From the NCBI GenBank assembly GCA_902567045.1, contig CACFLJ010000004.1:1-64000 (forward strand): a stretch of 64,000 bases of DNA, read 5' to 3'. The first letter of the stretch is position 1. Each line of letters begins with the position of its first letter. Of this stretch, positions 19,229 to 26,167 are shown one piece after another. Source of the DNA: an uncultured Pelagibacteraceae bacterium (GTDB lineage Bacteria; Pseudomonadota; Alphaproteobacteria; Pelagibacterales; Pelagibacteraceae). Below the pieces are notes generated by a model, which saw only the letters and a program-made list of their open reading frames with translations, searched no databases and had not been told where the DNA came from. Made by a program: the position numbers and the translations under genes.

Positions 19229-19702
19229 TTGATAGATATAATTAGTATTTTAGTTGCTGGGATATTTTCTTGCATAATTCTCGATATTCTAGGTTATTTA
19301 CTCAAATTGATGGGTATTGCAGAACCATCTTGGGGCATTGTTGGAAGATGGACTTATTATATGCTTAAAAATGGTACTTTTTACAACCCAAATATTGCTC
19401 AAATGCCAAATTTTAGGTATGAGGTCGTGCTTGGCTGGATTTTTCACTATTATGTATCGATTTGTTGGGCTGTAATCTATTATTTTTGTTTTTTAATGGT
19501 AGGTCTAAAAATGACATATTTTTCAGGCTTTATATTTGGAGCTCTAACAACACTGGCTCCATTACTGATATTTCTACCATTTACGGGTCAGGGCGTGTTT
19601 GCAAATAAGACTGAAATACCAATTAAAACATCAATTATGTTTCTAATCAGACACTCAATTTACGGAATTGCGATGTATGAGGGTTTTAGATGGTTTACTT
19701 AA
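19229..19702 (+). CDS. DUF2938 family membrane protein
   Basis: A 157-residue integral membrane protein with about four hydrophobic segments. It shows the DUF2938 landmarks: a first helix ending near LDILGYLL, the segment GIVGRWTYYMLKNGTFYN, and the conserved E...LGWIFHYYVS. The biochemical role of the family is unknown. The start is TTG at 19229. The preceding small membrane gene ends six bases upstream, so they probably share a transcript. Confidence 0.75.
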   Translation: MIDIISILVAGIFSCIILDILGYLLKLMGIAEPSWGIVGRWTYYMLKNGTFYNPNIAQMPNFRYEVVLGWIFHYYVSICWAVIYYFCFLMVGLKMTYFSGFIFGALTTLAPLLIFLPFTGQGVFANKTEIPIKTSIMFLIRHSIYGIAMYEGFRWFT

Positions 19703-19800
19703 AGCTTTAGATTAAGTTATCCCCACTATTCATCCCTGTTAAAAACTCAGTATATTCAACGATAAAGTGATACATACAACCTACTCTATCTGATATTGTT

Positions 19801-19806
19801 TAAAAT
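19801..19806 (+). promoter_or_regulatory. Possible -10 element for the structured RNA
   Basis: TAAAAT at 19801-19806 matches five of six positions of the sigma-70 -10 consensus. It would place transcription start within a few bases of the first hairpin at 19810. No convincing -35 box is seen at the right distance, so this is suggestive only. Confidence 0.3.
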
Positions 19807-19809
19807 GAA

Positions 19810-19992
19810 TTAAGAGGCAACTCTTAACTGACCAGCTGGGGAAAAACCGAGAGGTTCAAGCCCAGAGGGCAGAAAGCTCTGCAGAGTAGCGCTAAAATTG
19901 CAGGGTGGACGGCATGGCGGTAGCGCATACAACGACGTGCCAAAAACTACTGTTCTTTGTATCTGAAAAGATACAAGGAAACAGGGTTTTTT
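19810..19992 (+). ncRNA. Candidate structured RNA of unknown family
   Basis: This stretch is much richer in GC than its surroundings and packed with complementary segments. Hairpin 1 (19810-19827) is a 7-bp stem capped by GCAA. Hairpin 2 (19836-19865) has CTGGG/CCCAG, an internal loop, then AACC/GGTT capped by GAGA. Hairpin 3 (19869-19882) pairs GCAGA with TCTGC. Stem 4 pairs GGCAT (19911-19915) with GTGCC (19937-19941) and encloses GCG/CGC. A strong terminator hairpin ends it. GNRA caps and the terminator make chance unlikely. It lacks the hallmarks I know of SRP RNA, RNase P RNA, tmRNA and 6S RNA. It could be a free small RNA or a leader regulating the MGMT-family gene. Confidence 0.6.
19950..19992 (+). 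terminator. Rho-independent terminator at the end of the structured RNA
   Basis: CTGTT (19950-19954) pairs with AACAG (19980-19984). Inside it CTTTGTATC (19955-19963) pairs with GATACAAGG (19970-19978), around the loop TGAAAA. A run of six T residues follows at 19987-19992. The MGMT-family start codon is at 20000, so the terminator sits where an attenuator would. Confidence 0.75.
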
Positions 19993-19999
19993 CCTATTT

Positions 20000-20275
20000 A
20001 TGATCCTAAAAGGCACAAAATTTCAGATAAAAGTTTGGAAATATTTAAGAACAATTCCTAAAGGCCATGTAAGGACCTATTCTCAGGTAGCAAAAGCAAT
20101 TAAAAAGCCAAAAGCAGTAAGAGCTGTTGCAAATGCAATAGGAAAAAATCCTTATGCTCCCAAAATACCTTGTCACCGGGTAATAAGATCAGATGGTTCT
20201 CTAGGTGGTTATTCAGGTAAAGGTGGAATATATACCAAGAGAAAACTACTAAAATTAGAGGGTGTTTTGCTCTAA
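20000..20275 (+). CDS. Short MGMT-family protein (O6-alkylguanine-DNA alkyltransferase C-terminal domain)
   Basis: A 91-residue protein made only of the DNA-binding/active-site domain of O6-alkylguanine-DNA alkyltransferases. The segments GTKFQIKVWKYLRTIPKG, TYSQVAKAI and the RAVANAIGKNP stretch lead to the active site IPCHRVIRSDGSLGGYSG, with the acceptor cysteine present. The N-terminal domain of full-length Ogt/Ada is missing. Short members of this kind occur in many bacteria, and whether this one repairs DNA is open. The ATG at 20000 fits the family N-terminus, but a terminator ends seven bases before it, so expression may depend on read-through. Confidence 0.85.
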   Translation: MILKGTKFQIKVWKYLRTIPKGHVRTYSQVAKAIKKPKAVRAVANAIGKNPYAPKIPCHRVIRSDGSLGGYSGKGGIYTKRKLLKLEGVLL

Positions 20276-20800
20276 AAACTTTTAATACCAACGTTTTTTG
20301 ATTAATATACAATATTTGGTATTTATTTTTTAATATCACCTATAAGTTGCACTATAAAATTACAAACACTTAAAATAGACCCTATTATGGGCTTTTAAAC
20401 GGTATATTCGAATATTGCAGAGCTATTTCAAAATCAGCCTTTTTCTCCTAAAAATTTAATTTTAATTTTTTAAACAAACTTTAATAATATGTCCTTGAAA
20501 AAAGTTATTGTTAAAATAATGGTATATTTGCTTGTTTTTTAAGTTATTTATTACTAAGTTTTAATAATTCTAATTTTATTTATAAACTGGTATTTATTTC
20601 CCACTCTATTCTCGTCAGATCGTGCTTAATTAAGAAATAATTATAAATCAATTCATTAAAAATAAGACTTTTATTATGATATTAATTATTAAGATAAAAA
20701 AATGGAAAATATTCTATAATTATGTTTATCAAAAAAAAATATTAAATTACAATAGTATATCACATATATATGAAGTATTACATTAATATATTAGTAAGTG
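20276..20800. other. 525-base AT-rich stretch without a recognisable gene
   Basis: The spacer is long for a genome where most genes abut. The perfect inverted repeat AATACCAA/TTGGTATT (20284-20291 and 20316-20323), followed by a T-rich run, could end the MGMT transcript. A 36-codon frame at 20676-20786 has no recognisable features. I see no tRNA, no terminal repeats and no clear gene remnant. The stretch marks the right-hand end of the island. Confidence 0.5.
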
Positions 20801-21661
20801 TTACTTACCTAGATACAATCTTGATAAATAATATTCTCTTCTAGATATATAAATACCACAAAGGACTATTAAAGAGAGACCTAAATATGTCCAATTATCT
20901 GGCAATTCTTTAAATATATAATAACTGAGCAAAATATTAGTAATAATTTCAGTATAGCCAAGGGGAGCTAATTTAGAAGCATCAGCGTATTTAAGAGACA
21001 AAATGACGAAAAGATGGGCAATAGCTGCTATAAAGCCAATTAAAGCCATCATAATCCATTGACTATTTGATGGCTGTACCCAAACACTGGGCATAAATAA
21101 AGACATGACAATAGTCCCTACTGTGCCAGCAAATAATAAAGTTAATAGAGAGTTATCAGAGGTACTTAATTTTCTTGTAATAATTAAATAAAAACCATAG
21201 CAAATACCATTACCCAGGGCTGCTAATGTAGCTAAATTAATCTCTATAAATCCAGGTCTAATAACAATTAAGGTACCAATAAAACCTATGGATACTGCTG
21301 TCCACCTTCTTAAGCCTACTTTCTCGTTTAAAAAAAAAGGGGACATTGCAGTTACACAAATTGGGGCAACAAATGCTAAAGTTAAGGCTTTGGGTAAAGA
21401 AATCTCGGATATTGCAAAAAAAAATAAATATGTTGAAAATACAAAAATCAATCCTCTTATCAATTGCAGCATAGGTTTTTTACTCCAAACCATGGATTTT
21501 CTATCAAAAAAAAGCATTATTGAGAGTGCAAAGACAACTGTAAAGAAATATCTAGCCCAAGTAATTTGCAAAACATCCATAGATGAACTTAAATATTTTG
21601 CCAAAGCATCCATAAATGGAACAATCGTCCAAGCTGATGCATTGAGAATAACAGCCTTCAT
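20801..21661 (-). CDS. EamA/DMT-family transporter
   Basis: A 286-residue membrane protein with about ten hydrophobic segments arranged as two EamA repeats. The first half ends around RWTAVSIGFIGTLIVIRPG, the second around NWTYLGLSLIVLCGIYISRRE. Members of the drug/metabolite transporter superfamily move small metabolites across the inner membrane, and the substrate cannot be inferred. It is on the minus strand, 16 bases downstream of the AEC transporter gene, so the two may form an operon starting at hom. Confidence 0.88.
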   Translation of the reverse strand: MKAVILNASAWTIVPFMDALAKYLSSSMDVLQITWARYFFTVVFALSIMLFFDRKSMVWSKKPMLQLIRGLIFVFSTYLFFFAISEISLPKALTLAFVAPICVTAMSPFFLNEKVGLRRWTAVSIGFIGTLIVIRPGFIEINLATLAALGNGICYGFYLIITRKLSTSDNSLLTLLFAGTVGTIVMSLFMPSVWVQPSNSQWIMMALIGFIAAIAHLFVILSLKYADASKLAPLGYTEIITNILLSYYIFKELPDNWTYLGLSLIVLCGIYISRREYYLSRLYLGK

Positions 21662-21677
21662 ATAAAAACCTTATCTC

Positions 21678-22577
21678 TTAATTAAAGTATTTTAAAGCAA
21701 AGAATACAGTTATTGGTACAGTTACAAGAGACATTAAAGTTGAAACAACTATTGTACTAGATATGTTATCAACAATTTCCTTAGGCGAATACATTGAAGC
21801 AACAAGATAACAAAGTATTGCACTTGGCATAGATGACTGAATTAAAAGAACACCAGCAGCAAACCCAGATAGGTTAAAAAAAGAGATCAGCAAAAAGCCA
21901 ATTAGTGGCCCTATAATAACTCTTCCGGTAGATGTAATTAAAGCATCCTTAAAGGAAAAAACTTTCATTTGTGTTAATGAAACACCTAAAGACATTAAAA
22001 TCATAACTATCATTCCATAAGCAAGAAGCATAACAGTATTCAATACAAATATTGGCAAAGGTATTTCGTAATATAGAAATATAATAGTAGCAATTATTGC
22101 ATAAAATGATGGACTTTTTATTATAACCTTTAAATCAAATTCACGTTTAGCTAAAAAAATATTAAGAGTAAAATGAAGAAGAACGACCAAAGAAGATATA
22201 GCTGCCGCGATACCCATACCTAATTTACCATATGCAAACAAGCATATTGGAATACCCATATTGCCTGTATTAGGTAAAAAAAATGTTGGTAGTTCTCTCA
22301 AATAATCTTTCCTCATCAAAATTAAAAAAATTAGCCCAACAATTAAAAAAGAGGATAAAAGAATTACTGCATATAAAAAATACTCTGAAAACATTGCAAA
22401 AGTTACACCGCTTGCTGAAATAGAGAATATTACTATAGATGGCGTTCCAAAATTAGCAGAATAAGTAGTTATAAATGATGTATCAAAATTTGGATTTTTT
22501 TTACCTAAAAAATATCCAATACCAACTATAAAAAAAACTGGAAAAAGAACTTCAAATAATTTTATATAAAGTTCCAT
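21678..22577 (-). CDS. AEC-family (auxin efflux carrier-like) transporter
   Basis: A 299-residue membrane protein with about ten hydrophobic segments. The N-terminal FPVFFIVGIGYFLGKK, the central PNTGNMGIPICLFAYG with its conserved GN.G.P, and the QSSMPSAILCYLVAS segment are typical of the AEC family. Bacterial members export or import malate, amino acids or other organic acids. Its start codon overlaps the hom stop by one base, which suggests coupled translation, but a functional link to homoserine is only a guess. Confidence 0.88.
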   Translation of the reverse strand: MELYIKLFEVLFPVFFIVGIGYFLGKKNPNFDTSFITTYSANFGTPSIVIFSISASGVTFAMFSEYFLYAVILLSSFLIVGLIFLILMRKDYLRELPTFFLPNTGNMGIPICLFAYGKLGMGIAAAISSLVVLLHFTLNIFLAKREFDLKVIIKSPSFYAIIATIIFLYYEIPLPIFVLNTVMLLAYGMIVMILMSLGVSLTQMKVFSFKDALITSTGRVIIGPLIGFLLISFFNLSGFAAGVLLIQSSMPSAILCYLVASMYSPKEIVDNISSTIVVSTLMSLVTVPITVFFALKYFN

Positions 22578-23866
22578 TAAAATAATCGAATAAGAACTGG
22601 ATTTTTAATAATATTTTTATTTGATTTAAATGATTTAATACATCTTTGAGCGTCTAATTCATTTGCATTATGAGTAATAAGAACAATCGAAGCTGTCTTA
22701 TTTTTATGATCAGGTATTTGTATTAATCTTTGAATAGAAATTTTATATTTTGCCAGAATCTTTGTTAAAGAAGATAAAACACCTGGTTTATCCTTAACTT
22801 CTAATCTTAAATAAAGAGAATTTGATGATTGGTCTTTATTAAATACTTTAGGTTTTAATCTTTTATTTTTAGATATACCAAAAGGATATTTTATATTTCC
22901 TCTCAATATAGATAATAAATCAGACATCAAAGCAGAGGATGTTGGTCCTGGTCCAGCCCCCTCCCCTTGCAATACAGACTCTCCAATAGGCGAACCATTT
23001 AATATAACAGCATTCATTACACCATCTACATTTCCTATATAAGAATCTTTTTTAACTAAACATGGATGAACTCTTTCAAAAATACTATTATTTATAATCT
23101 CAGTTATACCTAACAATTTTATTCTAAAATCTAACTGATGAGCAATTTTAATATCTGCATAATCGATGTTTTCAACACCTTCCATTAAACATTCAGACTT
23201 TGAAATTTTCTTATTGAAAGCTAATGATGTCAAAATTTTTATTTTAGCTAACGCATCATAACCGTTAAGATCTAATTTTGGATTTCCAGGTTCAGCGTAA
23301 CCTAGTGTCTGTGCCATCTTCAGAACATTTTTGAAACTTTCTTTAGTTCTCTCCATTTCTGACATGATATAGTTACAAGTACCGTTAAGAATGCCATAAA
23401 CTTTTGTGATTTTATTTGTAGCCAAACCTTCTTTAATTGTTCGTACAATTGGAATACCACCAGCAACAGATGCCTCAAATTCTAAATTGACTTTGTTTTT
23501 CTCAGCTAATTCTCCCAGTTTATCACCATGTTTAGAAATTAATGCTTTGTTTGGAGTTATTACATGAATTTTATTTTTAAGAGCTGTTTCAATAATTTTT
23601 TTTGATATACCGTCTGATAAACCTATAGCTTCGATTACAATATCTAGGTTTTTAATCTTCAAAATATCTAGAGGATTTGAATAGAAAATTTTGTTATTAA
23701 TTTTAAATTTTCTTTTCTTATTTTTATTTTTAGCCGATATAGCTATAACCTTAATTCTTTTTCCGGTTTTAGTTTCAATATCTTTTTTTTTTGTATTTAA
23801 TTCATTAAGAACATATGAGCCAATTTGACCAAGTCCAATAACAGCAATATTTACATTTTTATTCAT
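22577..23866 (-). CDS. hom: Homoserine dehydrogenase
   Basis: The enzyme reduces aspartate semialdehyde to homoserine, the branch point to threonine and methionine. The 429 residues start with the nucleotide-binding NIAVIGLGQIGSYV. The catalytic segment GILNGTCNYIMSEM and the substrate lysine region (LDLNGYDALAKIKIL) follow. A C-terminal ACT domain (YLRLEVKDKPGVLSSL onwards) implies feedback control, usually by threonine. Homoserine from this enzyme is the precursor used by the two sulfhydrylase-like genes at 26-30 kb. Confidence 0.97.
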   Translation of the reverse strand: MNKNVNIAVIGLGQIGSYVLNELNTKKKDIETKTGKRIKVIAISAKNKNKKRKFKINNKIFYSNPLDILKIKNLDIVIEAIGLSDGISKKIIETALKNKIHVITPNKALISKHGDKLGELAEKNKVNLEFEASVAGGIPIVRTIKEGLATNKITKVYGILNGTCNYIMSEMERTKESFKNVLKMAQTLGYAEPGNPKLDLNGYDALAKIKILTSLAFNKKISKSECLMEGVENIDYADIKIAHQLDFRIKLLGITEIINNSIFERVHPCLVKKDSYIGNVDGVMNAVILNGSPIGESVLQGEGAGPGPTSSALMSDLLSILRGNIKYPFGISKNKRLKPKVFNKDQSSNSLYLRLEVKDKPGVLSSLTKILAKYKISIQRLIQIPDHKNKTASIVLITHNANELDAQRCIKSFKSNKNIIKNPVLIRLF

Positions 23867-23870
23867 TAAT

Positions 23871-24077
23871 TTAATCTAGTTTAGGAAAGTCACTGATCTT
23901 ACCATATTTAATAACATTTTTTTTAAATTCTTCAAAAGATGTTTCGTTTTCAAATTTTAATTTTGAAATATCTTTGTTGGTACTGCCATCATCGATATTC
24001 CACATAGAAACAGGATGATTTAGTGAACAATGTGATAATGAAAATATTAATAAAATTATAAAAATAAATTTAATCAT
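23871..24077 (-). CDS. Small predicted lipoprotein
   Basis: A 68-residue protein with a short signal peptide ending in the lipobox LSHC (Cys at residue 17). The mature part has about 50 polar residues (SLNHPVSMWNIDDGST, then a FEEFKKNVIKYG helix). I do not recognise the family. It lies between argC, with which it overlaps by eight bases, and hom. Tight packing on both sides argues for a real gene. Confidence 0.65.
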   Translation of the reverse strand: MIKFIFIILLIFSLSHCSLNHPVSMWNIDDGSTNKDISKLKFENETSFEEFKKNVIKYGKISDFPKLD

Positions 24078-25095
24078 TTAAACCTTCGCTCTGATTAAAG
24101 CCATAGTAATTATTCATATTTTGTACAGCTTGACCTCCACCACCTTTAATCAAATTATCAATTGCAGACAATATTATTATTTTATCTTTATATTTACTTT
24201 TACATACAGAAATTAAGCAATTATTGGTGTTGATTACATCATTAGTACTTAAAAAAGTATTTATTTTACAAATTTTTATAAATTTTTGATTCTTATATTG
24301 GACATTTAAAACATTAATTATTTTGTTTATGTTATTACCCTTTTTTAAATCAACATAAATAGTACTTAAAATTCCTCTAAACATTGGTGTAAGATGAGGT
24401 GTGAAATGAAATTTATTTTTTTTACCGGTTTTAAGATCTAGCTCTTGTTGAATTTCAGAATTGTGCCTATGATTTGCTAATCCATAGGCACTTAAAGACT
24501 CATATAAATTTTTATCTTTATATTTTTTATGCACTCCTCTGCCTGCTCCTGAATAACCAGATTTCGAGTCAATAATAATTGTTTGATTATTAATTAAGTT
24601 TTTTTTTATTAATGGGATTAATGGAATTAATACAGATGTAGGGTAGCATCCTGGACAAGATACTATTGGAAATTTTTGAATTAATTTGCCACTAATTTCA
24701 GGTATAGAATAAATACTTTTTTTTATTTGATTTAATGCTTTGTGTTTAATTTTATACCATTTTTCATAATCTTTTTTATTGTTAAGTCTAAAATCAGCCG
24801 CAAGATCTATTAATAAATTATTTTTATTTAAAAATTTTGAAATAGATTGGGCCTCACCATTTGGTAATGCAGTAAATATTATATCAACATCTAATAAATA
24901 TTCTTTTTTAAATTTTGAAATTTTTGGTAATTTATATTTTTTTAAGTCTTCTTCATAAGAATCAATCTTTTTTCCAACAGAAGTGCTTCCACATAAATAT
25001 TTAATATTTACTTTTTTATGTTTGCATAACAATTTAGTTAGCTGTAATCCTATATATCCAGTAGCACCACATATAAGAACATTTTTCTTGTCCAT
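24070..25095 (-). CDS. argC: N-acetyl-gamma-glutamyl-phosphate reductase
   Basis: ArgC carries out the NADPH-dependent reduction in the third step of arginine synthesis. The 341 residues begin with the Rossmann motif ICGATGYIGLQL. The catalytic cysteine segment SCPGCYPTSVLIP is near residue 148. The conserved SGYSGAGRGV and a catalytic His in the AYGLANHRHNSEI segment follow. Its tail overlaps the small lipoprotein gene. It is downstream of rpsI by 33 bases; rplM-rpsI-argC is a known alphaproteobacterial order. Confidence 0.96.
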   Translation of the reverse strand: MDKKNVLICGATGYIGLQLTKLLCKHKKVNIKYLCGSTSVGKKIDSYEEDLKKYKLPKISKFKKEYLLDVDIIFTALPNGEAQSISKFLNKNNLLIDLAADFRLNNKKDYEKWYKIKHKALNQIKKSIYSIPEISGKLIQKFPIVSCPGCYPTSVLIPLIPLIKKNLINNQTIIIDSKSGYSGAGRGVHKKYKDKNLYESLSAYGLANHRHNSEIQQELDLKTGKKNKFHFTPHLTPMFRGILSTIYVDLKKGNNINKIINVLNVQYKNQKFIKICKINTFLSTNDVINTNNCLISVCKSKYKDKIIILSAIDNLIKGGGGQAVQNMNNYYGFNQSEGLND

Positions 25096-25128
25096 AATTT
25101 AATATAACAGTTGAAATTTAAAAAGAAA

Positions 25129-25560
25129 TTATCTTTTAGAAAACTGGTAGCTTTTTCTAGCTTTTGCTCTACCAGGTTTCTTTCTTTCTACAGATCTTGA
25201 ATCTCTAGTTGTGAGTTTTTCTTTACGTAAGGTTGATTTAAAAGTTTCATCAAATTTTAATAGAGCTCTAGAAATACCATGAACTAAGGCACCAGCTTGA
25301 CCAGTTTGACCTCCACCAACGACCTTAGATCTTACATCATAATCGGTTGGTTGATTAATAATTTCAAAAGGTCTTAAAATTTGCATTACATGATTAGCTC
25401 TTGGAAAATAGTCATTTAATAATTTTCCATTTACATAAAATTTACCTGATCCTTTTTTTAACCAAACTTTAGCAATAGATTTTTTTCTTCTTCCTGTTGC
25501 GTATTTACTGTCTTTAAAATCTAATTTTATTTTTGGAGAAGATGTTTGTGTAGTTTCCAT
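25129..25560 (-). CDS. rpsI: 30S ribosomal protein S9
   Basis: The 143-residue protein has a short N-terminal extension. The S9 core then begins at YATGRRKKSIAKVWLKKGSGKFYVNG and ends in the basic tail VERKKPGRAKARKSYQFSKR, which reaches the P-site tRNA. The stop is at 25129. It lies one base downstream of rplM, the near-universal rplM-rpsI pair. Confidence 0.98.
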   Translation of the reverse strand: METTQTSSPKIKLDFKDSKYATGRRKKSIAKVWLKKGSGKFYVNGKLLNDYFPRANHVMQILRPFEIINQPTDYDVRSKVVGGGQTGQAGALVHGISRALLKFDETFKSTLRKEKLTTRDSRSVERKKPGRAKARKSYQFSKR

Positions 25561-25561
25561 G

Positions 25562-26020
25562 TTAAGTTCTTATTGTATTTTTTTGATTAAGTTTAGTAAT
25601 TTCAATTATTTTTGGATTTTGAGCTGTATGAGGATGTTCCTCACCAGAATAAATTTTAAGTTTTGTTAATTGTTTTTTTCCTAATGCGCCCGAAGGTAAC
25701 ATTCTTTTGACTGCTAATTTTAATATCTCACCAGGTTTTTTTTCACTTAATTTTTCTGGCGTTATTTCTTTAATACCACCTGGGTATCCGGTGTGTCTAT
25801 AATATTTTTTATTTTGGAATTTATTACCCGTAAATTTTATTTGATCTACATTTTTAATTACAACAAAGTCACCATGGTCCATATGAGGTGTATATGTAGT
25901 TTTATTTTTACCTCTAATAATTTTAGATACAATTGTTGCAAGTCTACCGACAACAGCTCCCGTTGCGTCTATTTCAAACCAATCGCAATTTATCTCATCT
26001 TTTTTAACAAATTTTGTCAT
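25562..26020 (-). CDS. rplM: 50S ribosomal protein L13
   Basis: The 152 residues match L13: WFEIDATGAVVGRLATIVS near the N-terminus, the GDFVVIKNVDQIKFTGNK segment, YYRHTGYPGG and the AVKRMLPSGALGKKQL stretch. It starts at ATG 26020 and leads the rplM-rpsI-argC run. A sigma-70-like promoter lies just upstream on the same strand. Confidence 0.98.
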   Translation of the reverse strand: MTKFVKKDEINCDWFEIDATGAVVGRLATIVSKIIRGKNKTTYTPHMDHGDFVVIKNVDQIKFTGNKFQNKKYYRHTGYPGGIKEITPEKLSEKKPGEILKLAVKRMLPSGALGKKQLTKLKIYSGEEHPHTAQNPKIIEITKLNQKNTIRT

Positions 26021-26030
26021 GAATGCGGGA

Positions 26031-26059
26031 TTAATACTTATTATTAGTTATATTGTCAA
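26031..26059 (-). promoter_or_regulatory. Candidate promoter for rplM-rpsI
   Basis: On the minus strand a perfect TTGACA (26059-26054) is followed after 17 bases by TATTAA (26036-26031). Transcription would start only four to six bases before the rplM ATG, giving an almost leaderless mRNA. The same bases read on the plus strand as TTGTCA could serve the opposite gene. Confidence 0.4.
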
Positions 26060-26082
26060 TTTATTATATTTAATTATGACTG

Positions 26083-26107
26083 AATGGTTGATTGAATTAT
26101 GACCATT
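26083..26107. promoter_or_regulatory. Inverted repeat upstream of the first sulfhydrylase-like gene
   Basis: AATGGT (26083-26088) and ACCATT (26102-26107) can pair around a 13-base loop, with one further G-T pair outside. It lies 60-85 bases before the ATG at 26168 and could be an operator or a leader hairpin. I could not fit it to a known SAM or other riboswitch consensus. Confidence 0.3.
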
Positions 26108-26167
26108 TATTAGTAATAATAATAGGTATAAAAACGAATTCATAAAATTATAAATTAAAGGAGCCTA

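Noticed and set aside
19810..20016. A 68-codon open frame on the minus strand
   Set aside because: It runs antisense through the structured RNA and its terminator. Its composition (many Pro, Ser, Leu) follows from the RNA's GC-rich stems, and no protein family is recognisable.
20676..20786. A 36-codon open frame starting MILIIKIKKW
   Set aside because: It is short, AT-driven in composition and not adjacent to a gene on the same strand. There is nothing to separate it from chance.
26021..26167. SAM riboswitch (SAM-II or SAM-V type) upstream of the sulfhydrylase genes
   Set aside because: Such switches control methionine genes in SAR11, but I could not place the conserved pseudoknot segments here or at 28315-28375. 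A covariance-model search would settle it.
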